Assembly: GCF_001625305.1 (NCBI RefSeq)
Contig: NW_017804032.1
Coordinates: 852,017-916,016 of the forward strand
Source of the DNA: Branchiostoma belcheri
Lineage: Eukaryota; Chordata; Leptocardii; Amphioxiformes; Branchiostomatidae
Reading direction: 5' to 3'
Length of the DNA: 64,000 bases
Positions 45,512 through 56,689 of the stretch are shown here, piece by piece; within the stretch, counting starts at the first letter, position 1; each line of letters starts with the position of its first letter. The notes under the pieces were generated by a model. That model did not search any database and was not told the origin of the DNA. It worked only from the letters and a program-made list of their open reading frames with translations. A program made the translations under genes and the position numbers.

Positions 45512-48500
45512 CTACTTTGACGTTCCTGTCAAACCAGTCATCACAGTCTTCTTTTTCTTTTTGAAGACCATTTTTCTCTTGTTGGACTCCTTTTCTTGCA
45601 TAGACTGAGTCCTCTTCACACACAGAGCCTGGAAGCCACCCTCCTCTCCTTCTTCTTCCTCTTCAGCCAAGACGATTTCCCTCTTTCTTTTCTTTTTCCT
45701 TTTTGATTTCTTCTCAGATGTCTTCTCTGGACCTCCCGTTTCTCGTTGAACCTCCTGGTTTTCCTCTGATATCAAAGAAATGAAATCTTCACTCATCTCA
45801 CTTTTTGAAGCATCCTTGGGAACAGACTTCTGAGTTTTAACACTACTACAACCATCCTTTTCATCTGTGTCTTCTTCATCAGAACTTCCTGTTTCCTCCT
45901 CTTCTTTGCCTGCTCCTCCTGGTACATTCAGCCAGGAGATTTTGATGGGTGGTGTCCGTGCCGTCACAAACTCAACCAGGGGATCGAAAGTTTTGTTATC
46001 TTCTGTTGATGTTTTCTGAGGGAAGAAAAGATGACACCTTATTGATACTGTTTGCTCAGATCAAGATTAGATCAAGATTAAATCAGATTACAAATTCTTT
46101 GATTAGACCATTCCATAAATTCATTACCATTTTTGTGAATGAGAAAAATGTACTTGGCTTTCTGGTCAAATCCATGCAATTGACACTGAGCCTTTACAGG
46201 TAAAATACAGTTGAATTTTGTACATGTACATCTATTGCTTGTCCTGTACTGTAAAACTTACAAAAATAATTGAGATTTTAGAAAGTTATCAGCTTAAAAT
46301 GACACACTTCCTAATCAAATTTATGCAGAAAGTCAGTTTACCACACCAACCTTGAAGCCCATAGCAGCAACGGTTCTGAAGTTGAGAATGGGAGCCACTG
46401 TTTCGCTCAGTCCAGACAGGCACAGTGCAGGGACGCAGCGGACAGCACTCAGCAGGAACAGGTGCTGTGTCATCAGGGCTGGCTTCACAGATCGACACAC
46501 CAGGACCAGTCGTAACCGGTCCTTCTCCAGGGCCTTGGTCACCTCATTGATGCCCAAAACCAGCTGGGACCTGAAGACCATTATTTCAATTAAAGGCATC
46601 AAATGAAATTTCAGGGCAGCAATGCAAAAGATATTCTGGATTAGAAAATCTGTCTTATATTGACATTTAACAACATTTCTTACAACATCTTTGTCATAAA
46701 TTCATACTTTAAGCATTTGAAAAAAAAAACTTTGTGAGCTGTCTATTTTTGGGGTAACACCCAGTTATTGGCTGTCATAGACTGTTTAGAAATAAAGCAC
46801 ACACACACATGAAAATCGTGCAATGACCTACAAGAAATGTATGGATACACTCACTTCAACTGTCTTGCCAGCTCTTGTTCCTCCACACTGCGTGCAAGCT
46901 TCCCAGCATCCTCTGCAGTCTTTGCCCGTTTCCGTTTTCCCTTCGAGGTCTCCTTTCTGAGATAAGTGCTGACGGCACCCAGGTCACTGAGGGTGAGACC
47001 ATTCAAAGACTTCAGGGGATGACCATACTCATAGACAATTCAAACTCTTACTCAGTAAAACACAGAGATAACTTCCGGATGTTTTCAAGCGACATCCATC
47101 ACTCTTCTTCAGCGTCACTAGAATGAACTGACTGAGGTAGCCAACACTTACTACACGTAGTATGTGTAAAGAACAAGAAAACTTAGTGGAATATGACAAG
47201 GTCAGTCTTATGTCACTGATATGTAAATTGATTTAAGATTATACGTAGAGATGAAAAAGAGTAAAAACATGGCTGCCTATGATTGGGAGAGTTTCAGATA
47301 CTACATGTATGTGTTCCTTCTGCAAATTATTTTTGGGCAGATTTCCTTACTTGCTAATGTAATTATCCTTGCACCTTCTAACAAGTGAAGCCTACTACTC
47401 ATAGTTAAGCCAAGATTTCAAGAAGTCTTTGAAGTATGACTCTACTCAATTGTCGAAGTTACAGTTTATTTGTATTCGTACTCGTCTACCTGACACTAAG
47501 GTTACCGTTTCCTCATGACACCACAATGTCAAGTTGTAACGTTTTATTTTACAGCCCAAAGACAGACATTTTCTACAATACAGTTTTGTCAAATATTACA
47601 ATGTTATGTTACAAGGTCAACTGAAGTTAGGGTCGTCATTGACTACGATGGACGAACATCATCACAATGTTATGTGTATGCCCATTAGTTGATACTCTGA
47701 AATATACTTTTCTTGTCATTATCTTAAGCCAGAAACTGATCACTGACTTAGGAGTACATTTAGCACCTGTTATGTCAACAGCAACAGTCCAATTAAGCTT
47801 GACTTATCACAGAACAAGATCATCTTCTCAATGAAAGTTCTAAATTCATACCTTTCCGAGTTACCATGTTACTTTTTTGGGGTTTAGTTCGATACATGAA
47901 ACACACTGAGCTGTCACTCTTGATGATGTATAACAGAAAAAAAGAGCTAACATAAAGTGAAAGCTTGAATGATGTTACACTTGCTATGCCTGAAATTTAT
48001 TGCTACATTACTATATACATACATAGATACATCTAACAACATGTGTCATGTTTGTTTGCAAAGATGTCATGTAAAGACAATGAACTAGACTAGTCAAAGA
48101 TCTTTCTCCACAACAAACTACACAAAGTAGTTGTCCACTCATATGGCTTCTTTCAACCTACATGCACTATCTTCCTTCACTCATAATTATGGAGGATTTA
48201 CCACTACCAGTAAAAACTTAACCTAGCAGTCATGTCTTTTACTTTGCTATTTTTACTGTGTTTTTGGAACACATGGGAACAATTCACTCACTTCATTCAA
48301 GTCTTAATAATAGTGTTACCGACTTCTACAACTGATATGTTATCACAAGAGAAACTCTATTCTAAGACAGACTAGTCTAGTGATCTTTTCAAGACTAGGT
48401 CTGGAATTTCAGACCCCAAAAAAAAACTAGGGTACATGTAGGTAGGTAGGGATTTTCTTCTTTTCAAAATTTTTTTACCTATAATGTTATATTTCAAATT

Positions 48501-49806
48501 CACAGGGTTTGATATCGAAACTTCATAGCGTTTCCAGTCAGCTAGGGTCGGCCCAGCCATTTTTTTGCTACGGTCGGTCGAAAAAAAAACAGAAACTGGA
48601 AACACAGCATTTTTTTGAGCGGTAAATGTAGCAGAACATTCCAGGCCGGCTACAAAACCATTGGTTCTTAACCCCAGATGTCCCTGAATGCCTGTTCTTC
48701 TGGCATGTCCTGCAGACCTTGTAGCTCTTTCAGCCCTTCGATCACCAACCGAATATGGGCCTTGATTCTTCCAGAATCCTTTGTCAGCCGCTCCGCATGT
48801 TCAGTCAGGTGTTCGATTTTCTTGTCGATAAACTTCAGTGCCTCGCTGTGCGTGAATTCCACGTAGAATCCGAATCCCACCGCGACAAAGATCTTACTGA
48901 CGTCCGGAACTTTCGCCTGTACGTAGAAGTTGCACCCCAAATCTACTTTAGTCCTCAACTCTCCTTTGGGGAAATCCACTTCTTGCATTCGCTCAATGTT
49001 CGTCTTGAGTTGAAGATATTCCGACATCTTGGCGTAAATTTCGTCACGATTGTCCAAAGTCTTTTGCAGGTCGACCTTGAGTCGTTCGTTCAGGAATTTC
49101 TCGTATTCTGTGACTTTTTGTTCTATTTCTGCAGTACCGGGATCCAACTCCATATTTCTTGGAATATCAAATACTGATCAGACCTTGAAAAAGTTGCTAT
49201 GTGGACTGTTCAGTTAATGTCATACCAACCTTTTCAGTTTGCTGAGAATTTCTGGAGTGACGCCCTTCTCGAGAGTTGGCCTTGAAATGACAATAGAGTA
49301 CAGTATGTCATAATGTTATCTCAATGTTGCAATAATTTTAAAGCTAACACAAATACAGTGTATTTGCTCATACGTATGACACATATTATGTAACGTCTTC
49401 TTTCAAATTTTTTTCATAATTCTTTTCATGATTTCAAACGACAAACGATTTTTACAGTCCTGAGGGAAAATCTTGTTCCATTACATTTGTCTGGGTATTT
49501 TACCCAAATTAGCACTTCTGTTAAAACTTATTATATTTTCTCAAGAAAAAAGTCCTGCAAGCAAAAAATACCCCCCCCCCACACACACACACACAGCACA
49601 TGCATCCAAAAAAGGGTTACGACAAAAAGTAGTTTTGTGGGAAAACCACGACATACACGTCAAATATCTGTTTACTACTCCCTTCTTTACATGTTTATGA
49701 TTCATATGACTTACCATGTGCGCTGATACGGGGAGTCTAATAGGTTCTTGGAGACGCGTTTTGGAGTGAAAGTTCTGACGGACCCTTCCAACACTGGTGC
49801 CGCCAT
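45512..49806 (-). CDS. RPP38: ribonuclease P/MRP protein subunit p38 (complete, five coding exons)
   Basis: Protein subunit of nuclear RNase P and RNase MRP (pre-tRNA 5' processing, pre-rRNA cleavage); L7Ae-type RNA-binding family. Exons (5' to 3'): 49806-49715, 49280-49230, 46986-46855, 46570-46351, 46015-45512. All join in phase at GT-AG sites, giving 332 aa (human 283). The N-terminus has SPYQRTW then PTLEKGVTPEILSKLK, matching the human NPYIICW-SALE region. Residues 92-165 carry the L7Ae core (LGINEVTKALEKDRLRLVLV, CRSVKPALMTQHLFLLSAVR, VPALCLSGLSETVAPIL). The C-terminal exon is acidic and then lysine-rich (KKSKRKKKRKR, FKKKKK), a likely nucleolar-targeting tail, longer than in human. The gene hosts UXT in intron 2 and shares its upstream region with RNASEH2B. 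Confidence 0.95.
46987..48667. other. RPP38 intron 2 sequence downstream of UXT
   Basis: AT-rich intronic sequence holding the UXT 3' UTR, of unknown length. GGTAGGTAGGGATTTTCTTC at about 48440 and the homopolymer-rich TCGGTCGAAAAAAAAACAG at about 48570 look like repeat material. No further exon is seen. Confidence 0.45.
48668..49153 (-). CDS. UXT: UXT, prefoldin-like chaperone subunit (intronless, nested in RPP38)
   Basis: Single-exon frame of 161 aa (human isoforms about 157-169). UXT is an alpha-class prefoldin-like protein of the URI/R2TP-associated prefoldin module, which helps assemble RNA polymerases and other complexes; it also acts as a transcription cofactor. Family landmarks are in order: EYEKFLNERLKVDLQKTLDN, RDEIYAKMSEYLQLK, KVDLGCNFYVQAKVPD, FVAVGFGFYVEFT, EALKFIDKK, and TKDSGRIKAHIRLVIEGLKE then LQGLQ. 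The two helical coiled-coil arms flank a beta-hairpin region. The start chosen is the first ATG; 76 bp upstream lies RPP38 exon 2. Human UXT has several introns, so loss of all of them suggests a retrocopy that stayed intact. Acceptor-like CTTTTTCAAG and ATATTCCAAG just upstream may link it to an RPP38 first exon. Confidence 0.96.
   Translation of the reverse strand: MELDPGTAEIEQKVTEYEKFLNERLKVDLQKTLDNRDEIYAKMSEYLQLKTNIERMQEVDFPKGELRTKVDLGCNFYVQAKVPDVSKIFVAVGFGFYVEFTHSEALKFIDKKIEHLTEHAERLTKDSGRIKAHIRLVIEGLKELQGLQDMPEEQAFRDIWG
49571..49596. repeat. C10 plus (CA)n simple repeat
   Basis: A homopolymer C run followed by a CA dinucleotide tract in RPP38 intron 1. Confidence 0.9.
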
Positions 49807-50157
49807 GACTGTACCATTATTTGAGGAAGAAGGGTGTGAAAATTATTTGGACTGAGTATTTCGCACAGTATCATCCAACATCCTGCCTTATTAATTACAA
49901 AATATCACACTATAAAATTGAGCTCTTTTACGGCCAATTATATCGTTGTTTCTGACAGGTACTAATTAGTAATTTTTTTAATGGATTAAGCACCCCTTTA
50001 GCAGTAGTGGCATAAGCTAAAAAGGTCAAAGGGTAAAAAACCGCGGGAAAATTTGGTGGGTTATTTTCGCGACTCCTTGTCGGCCACAAAAACATCACAC
50101 TGTAGAAACTTTCACGCCGTATACAGACAAAAATTGTAGAAAAACTTGAAGAAGAAG
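49807..50157. promoter_or_regulatory. bidirectional promoter of RPP38 (-) and RNASEH2B (+)
   Basis: The two start codons are 351 bp apart, facing away from each other. Seen are CGCGGGAAAA (about 50042-50051) and TTTTCGCG (about 50064-50071), both E2F-like. There is no TATA box. Any regulatory element here must serve both RNase genes. Transcription start sites are not determined. Confidence 0.8.
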
Positions 50158-53100
50158 ATGCCTCCAAGGAGAGAAAGTGGTGTGAAAGGGAAAGGATCCA
50201 GTAGCGAGGAGACAGACCAGTGGGTCGTGGTACTGCCAGGTCAGTCGCCCCCCTCCCCAAATCTACTAGCCTTGTACTAGAATTACTAGAAATAGAATTT
50301 GGCCATCTAAGAAGTAAAACATCAAGCTATTAGATAGTTGTTAGGGATTGAAGAGATCAATAGTATTCAAATGAAGTAAAGTAAGTAAGGTTGCCGAAAG
50401 CAGTGCACAACTATTTACAAAGTCTAATTATATAGCCTCTGATCCTTGGATGTGCCAAGGAGTATAACCTCCTTGGATATACATAGTGATCATGAGATAC
50501 TACATACATCGCTAGAATCCTTTAAGGATAAAAACTGTCAAATTATTGCAGATTCAGTTGCTGAAAAACAAGATGAGGACGAGGATAGACCGACATTTGT
50601 CAAACTTCTGCATCCCAAAACAGGTTTGAGTTTTTAAATCTTTTATTATATTTTTTAAAAGATAATTATGACTTATAAATGTAAAACTGATGATACAATA
50701 TCATAATCTCAAGATTTCCACTAGTGTTCGGGAGGCCAAATTGGTAAATGTGTGATTGGAGCTTTAATGAGTACCATGTTTCTGTCTTCCAGAAAAAGGT
50801 GCCATGTTCCTGTTTTCCAAGGATAACCAGCAGGTCCTGGAAGTCTTGGCTTTCCAGGAAGAATTCCGATCCTGGTTTGTGGGTGAATCTGTCCAACAAG
50901 GTAAAATTACACTGTGCATCATCTTAACTTCACAATTTTTTACATAGTAGTAGCCAGTCTTTGATTAAACTGCTGACACAGAGGCGGGCAACAGTAGTCT
51001 TCACACCACACCTCCAACGTCCAAGCAGCTCTGTCCAGCAGGTCTACACTAGCAAGGCCTTACTTTCTTATGTCCTTAGGCTTAAGAATATTTTCTTAAT
51101 GATGTGTTTGCTAAAAGAATGTTTGCAGCATACTTTCTATGCAATGATTTAGGCATGAAATGCAGGTGACCATTCCATAGTATTTTGGATGAATTTTAAG
51201 ATGTTGATTTTGTTATGACATGAAGTTCTATCTGTCTTGATGTTTCAGATGGAAGTTTGCACATGGTGACGCCAGTTGACCCCCTGTTTTTGGTCTTACC
51301 TTATTTAGTAAAAGCATATGAGGTAAGCTCAATAGTCTTTTCTAGTCGATGCTTAACTACATGGTCATTACTAGTCATTACATATCACAGTATACATGTA
51401 TGTAGGGTTGGAAATACCTTTTTTTTGAAGTTCACAGTGGCTCAGCTGGTGGCTTCTGAAATAAACTGTGTCCTACCTCTGCCAGCATGTGAGCAATACT
51501 TTACAGGTGGCCCAGCTTACGGCTTGCCTTTAAAGAAACAGCGGATGTTGACAGCACCCTGAAATATTTATGGACAACCTAGCTATAACTGTTTTGGATA
51601 AGGTTCCCTGCTGGGCAACCTGTGAATAAAAGTATTTCGAATCTTTGTATGTCTGTATAGATGTCTGTTTTTACAATTCATGTGCTACACAGTTTTTTCC
51701 ATGTTTAATGTAATTGATCAAAATAAAATTTTTACCCATACTACATGATATAGAAGCCATGATGTGAGAATGTTTTTGTGATTGTAATTTTCATAATCTG
51801 ATTTCATTTCAGAGTGGGATGTACATGCCCATAGACCAACTTGTGTCAGATGGCCAGTACCCAGAATGCACCAGGTTGCTGAGCTGCATCCAACTGTCTG
51901 ACCTGGAGCACATCTGTGATGTCAAAGGTCAGAGAACCCAAAATACTGTTAAGTTTATTATCACATCCTATCCCTTTCCTCATGTTACATTTGTACATGT
52001 AAACCTGATATCTGTGTGGCATGTAACTAGTGGATGTACCAACTACTAAGTACCTGATACCAGCATAAAAGAACAAGAAATTGTCATGCCTTCAAGTACC
52101 AGAGTTGAGTTGTTAAAAAACATTGATTTTCCTGGAACTATTGTAGAGTGGAACTAGCTGTCACCAAGTACAGTCAGGGCATAATCACTGTAAGCTTTAA
52201 ACAATGCTTTAATGTACAAAGATTAGGTGTAATATGCTATATGTTCCTTTACTTAACACTTTTTTTTTATCATAGGGTCAGGTGATGTGAGGGCCTGTCG
52301 TTACAATAAGGAGCGGACACTAGAATGGTTAAAGCAGAAGGCAAGTACTTGAACTTAACTTGTTAAGTCTTTATGAGTTTTGAAAGGTACAGATATTGTT
52401 CTATATTAGCAACTGTGCATATTATACTATTCCATTGCCAGTATAGCTTGATTGTATGTAAATTGTCTTTATATAAGCTTATGTATTTACTGCTGATTTA
52501 AATAGCTACAGATGAATGTTATGAGTGCCATGTACCCACTAGCCCCATCTGGCAATGTTTTGTTGAACTGCATCTGAGAAGCAGCATTTAGATACAATGT
52601 ACATTGAGTAACATTACATCTCACAATGCTTTCTGTCCAGAGTTGTTCTGACAGATGGGCAAACTCGCTTCACACAGTACTAGAATTAAGAAAAATGCTT
52701 TTATTTGTCCATGTAGGTGGAGCAGGTAGCAGACAAGCTGACAGACAGCAGTGTCAGGGTGACAGGAGGGGCACAGCTACTCACATTCACTCACAGCCTG
52801 AAATCTGAGCAAGCTTCCAGAGGTGAAATGAAGTTTTGGTTGTATATACATGTATCTATGACAGAAAAAAGATCATGTTCACACATATAGCCAGTGCATA
52901 TTCACCTAATTGCAGGTCAAACTGGGGCTCTGCAGGTATTTCTGATGTACATGTATACCAGCACCTAAACTGGTCCATGCTAGGTTCATAGATACATGTA
53001 CTAGGTGTATCTGGATTTTTATCTGCAACATTAACTGTTACCACCTATGAAGTATAAAGGAAATAAATGGTAAAGGTTTCTGAACAGTTTTTAGTATGTC

Positions 53101-54407
53101 CCATACTTCCTAAATTCTGAGTGGTGCAGGTACTATCTTGGATCTCTTATTACTAAAATGTTGTTTGGTTCTTTTGTTTTAGATACCCGTTACCTGTAAT
53201 GTAGTAATGCACATTATGTAGTTACCAGATTTCCCTGTGTTTGTTGCACACAGATGACTACCTGCGATATGCCTGCGGGTTGGTGTCAGATTACATCAGT
53301 ACAGACCTCAGTAAGGAGCTAACTCAACACATGGGGTAAGTTCAGAACTTTCACTACTCGTTTCACCACTCAGGACTTTTCAGCATGTAGGTTCTCCTCT
53401 AGTTCACATTGTCAAACCGTTCAAATTCTTGTTTCAAACTCCTTCTACAGCAATAGTTTCTTTCCCCAGACTATAAAATTAAGGAACTCCCTCCTATGCT
53501 TCCCTGATTAATGTCATGTTCTTGTCTTTACTTGCACTTCTTTTGAAATAAGAGCATCTTGGTTTGTTCTTTCCTCTTTTACAGAATCAAAATTCCTGAG
53601 AAGAAAGAAGTGAATTGTGCTGAGCCTCCTGCAAAGGTGATCATTTCATACTTTTCCTTAGCCGTCATTTCTAAGGTAAGAAAAAAGCTCTTAGGGTGTG
53701 ACCAAAAACCATGACATCTTTATCTGTGTAACCTTTCCTCCTAGCATGGCTACAGGCTTTCAACAATTCAGTACTACATGTACATTTGAATTTTATGCAC
53801 CACCTAAGTAACCCAACAAGAATTTCTTCCAGAAATAATTTTTATCATGTTGGTAGGACATAGTGATGGATGTTTCTCACCTACTTGATTAAGTTTTGAT
53901 GCCAGTCAGACATCTTCCTCAGAGCTTCTGACTGGAGTACTGCTTCTTGCTGCTATATGTAGCCAATGTAGTTTTTGTGTTGTGGTGATGAGAACACAAT
54001 ACCAAACATCAAAACGTAAGCAGGTGAGAAACATTACCAGTTGTGTAAGAAGAAAATCCCTACATCCAACGTGGATTTCTGTTTTGCAGAAAGCTAAACT
54101 GTCTGAGATTCCAGAAGCGACTGAAGACTACAGCAAGTTTGCTGTGAAGGATGAGAAACCTAAGGTGATGTTTAGTTTTTTATCTGTATGAGGCCACACC
54201 AATTAGATTTGTTGGTTCTTGGATTTTTTCAGAAAGAAATGCAATTTGTACAATTCGTAACAAAAAAGTATACTCTCTTATTTTCCTCTTCAGAATACAA
54301 AGATGACAGCTGCTCAGAGAGCTCTCAGCAAAGTTGACAAAACAGGCATGAAGAGCATAGCAAGCTTCTTCTCACCAAAGACTGCTGCAAAGAGCAAGAA
54401 GAAGTGA
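50158..54407 (+). CDS. RNASEH2B: ribonuclease H2 subunit B (complete, 11 exons)
   Basis: Non-catalytic subunit of RNase H2, which removes ribonucleotides and RNA:DNA hybrids from nuclear DNA. Exons: 50158-50239, 50552-50623, 50793-50900, 51249-51322, 51813-51927, 52276-52340, 52717-52822, 53254-53335, 53585-53636, 54090-54164, 54294-54407. They join in phase to 314 aa (human 312). The N-terminal triple-barrel part has TFVKLLHPKTEKGAMFLFSK and EEFRSWFVGESVQ. DGSLHMVTPVDPLFLVLPYL follows, then the helical part (ERTLEWLKQK, DDYLRYACGLVSDYI, DLSKEL). The C-terminus has MTAAQRALSKVDKTGMKSIA then SFFSPK, matching the human PIP-box-like PCNA-binding motif (MKSIDTFF), and a basic tail. Intron 6 has a GC donor. 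Start chosen at the first ATG after the shared promoter. Confidence 0.97.
52885..53135 (-). mobile_element. GTATTTCAAGCCCT-family element, truncated, minus orientation
   Basis: Landmarks in reverse: GGGGCTCTGCAGGTATTTCT, CACCTATGAAGTATAAAGGA, TCTGAACAGTTTTTAGTATG and TCTGAGTGGTGCAGGTA. Both termini are lost. It lies in RNASEH2B intron 7. Confidence 0.7.
53388..53560 (+). mobile_element. LINE reverse-transcriptase C-terminal remnant
   Basis: Related to 16340-16515: GTAGGTTCTCCTCTAGTTCA, then a frame reading YSNSFFPQTIKLRNSL before a stop. It lies in RNASEH2B intron 8, in the sense orientation. Confidence 0.6.
53865..53960. repeat. short inverted-repeat sequence in RNASEH2B intron 9
   Basis: The sequence ATGCCAGTCAGACATCTTCC then TCAGAGCTTCTGACTGG contains an inverted pair (CCAGTCAGA and TCTGACTGG). 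It resembles retroelement termini but was not classified. Confidence 0.4.
54192..54240 (+). mobile_element. half copy of the Harbinger-like MITE
   Basis: GGCCACACCAATTAGATTTG, then TTGGTTCTTGGATTTTTTCA, matches the terminal arm of the element at 26151-26518. Only one end remains, 54 bp before the last RNASEH2B exon and close to its acceptor. Confidence 0.8.
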
Positions 54408-54714
54408 AAGAACCAAAGTAGAACATAGCCAGAAAAGCAGTGACTGCTGGGTATATAGTACAGTGTATTTTCAATTACCGGTAGCCATTTGATGTATTTT
54501 GTATGGTTGATATTAAAAAAAAAGAAGTATATGAGCTCCGATATTTTCTCCAACAACTGTAACATCGTACATGTACATGTATAACACGAATTTTAGTCAT
54601 CATTTTTGTTCACACTTTCCTTGACAAAGGTTTGAGAAGTTAACTTGCAAGCTAATATCAATCGATTTTGTACAATGTAGCAATTGAGTTCTGGAGGAAA
54701 ATGATCTTCCATAC

Positions 54715-54720
54715 AATAAA
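54715..54720 (+). terminator. candidate polyadenylation signal, RNASEH2B
   Basis: AATAAA about 310 bp after the RNASEH2B stop codon; it is followed by AT-rich sequence with GTTTGATGTTTGTC. Confidence 0.55.
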
Positions 54721-56557
54721 ATGGCATAAAATTTCACATTCGTTTGATGTTTGTCAGCTAGGGTAAGGAACAGGTGCACCTACACCATGTGTCAACAGGG
54801 GGCATTGTGATACCACTAGGAATACTTCAGGTTAGGTGACGTTAGTATCCTAGATTAGAGAATCATATTTTTATCCACTCAGTATATCTAGGCCCTATTT
54901 TCTTTATTTCACTAAGAAACACAACTCAATCAAGTTTACATCTAGTAGAGAGTAACAGTCTAGTTGGGGCAACATTTCTTTTTGGTGGTAGACCTGCAGT
55001 ACTACCTCGGGACACATGGTGGAGCTTGCTATCAATCCTTCTGACATGTTCAATCATTGAGACTATTTTACAAGTCCTGAACAACATCCTAATTGCAGTT
55101 TATACCATTTGTAGCCACAAATATGTCTATAAACATATTATTTTTGATCTAATTGCCAAATTTTAAAAGGACAGGCTTGTGAGGTCTTAATCCAGCCAGT
55201 GTGAAATATCAGATCTAGAGCCCATGGGAGGTTCAGCTTTATTTGGGTGGAGTTATGGTCGGTATGTGACACACCAAATATAGAGTCCCGCCTGTGTAAG
55301 TTATCCCAACCCGTCACGCAAACATGTCCACAGTAACAACACCATAGAAAAAATTCATACATCGATTGTTTATTATTTTATGCCGACATCTCGTCAATGC
55401 ATACATTGTGTCTGAGAAAAATGCCTTTTTTTGGGGGATGCTCATTATAGACAACACACACACTGAGAGAATCTAGTAGTCTCTCCTATTTAGTATACAT
55501 CATGCACTGGTACAAAAGCCCAATTATTATACAATACAGCTTGTAGTAATGGACTAATATAACATCATTAAAGGAAATGACTTGTTCTTCCTTCAAGAGC
55601 TATGCTGGCAATTTACATGCTTTGAGTACAACAATCTTTATTGACAACAAAAGTACAATCTTTTGTAAGGTCTACAACAACTATGCATACAAACAAATGG
55701 ATGCAAATGAATTACTAGTAACATACATACAATGAATAGATCAACATGTAGAGCTTGACATATCACTTATACTACTAGTTCTAAGGTCTAAACATTCTTC
55801 GATGTATTTTAATGAAACATTGAAAAGCCCTCCTTGCCTGCTTAGCATATGCTTGATACAGAAAGATTAGACAAAAGCCTCATTACTTTATCTTTACATC
55901 ACCCTTAAGAGTGGTGTCAGTCTCAGTGTAAAGGGGTCCATCCCAAGGGTTCTATGTCTTGTATTTCGTCTGTAGAGAGGGCAAACCGAGACCTGTTCTC
56001 CATGATTCTATGTTTATTTTATCCACGCTACACTAAGTACAATCTTAATATCTTAAAATCACAGCATGCAAAGAAACTGAAACCAAACTGGTCAATCGTA
56101 ACTACAATGTATGTTACTGTCTTAAAATCACTGTTTTCCTAACTTACTGAAAAAAATATGTTCACAATTTCACTCAAAAATAGAGATACATTGGCACATC
56201 AAGATATGATACAAAAAATTGGTATCTACAAGAACTCCTGCAAATTCAAAGTCTTTCAATACAAATCATCACCAAGTACCAAGTATACACAATGAAATTC
56301 TCTATCATGCTTCAAAGTCAAACTTACATAATAATTGCATTCGTTCCTTAAAACTGGAACACAAGAATAACAGTATTTCTAGAGTTGCAATTTCTAGACT
56401 ACATATATATACATACCTGTACAAAAACTACCTACATGTCATTACCAAAAAACACAAAGGCAACACATCAAATCAATGAAAATGCACATGTATGCAAGTA
56501 TGGTCAACTATCTGTGTGTGACCTCCTTGGTCATTTTGACATTTTGCTATGTAAGGT
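54721..56557. other. spacer between the convergent RNASEH2B and TSSC4 genes
   Basis: No gene. About 55625-55700 (ACAACAAAAGTACAATCTTT, TAAGGTCTACAACA) is related to about 28255-28300 in INTS6, so it is a dispersed repeat end. The rest is unremarkable AT-rich sequence. Confidence 0.5.
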
Positions 56558-56563
56558 TTTATT
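56558..56563 (-). terminator. candidate polyadenylation signal, TSSC4
   Basis: TTTATT on the plus strand (AATAAA on the minus strand), about 130 bp after the TSSC4 stop codon. Confidence 0.5.
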
Positions 56564-56689
56564 GTATGTAGTACTAGTATAATGTAATACTGAGCTGGTA
56601 GATTCTCTACTGAGATTGTGGGAGTCGTGTGGGCAGCAGTATAAGCTCGTCTTCACACTAAGGTTCCTAAGGTTCAAAAGTTCCCTGCG

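Noticed and set aside
48755..49177. 140-codon plus-strand frame
   Set aside because: It is the antisense shadow of UXT, whose minus-strand protein is clearly recognisable.
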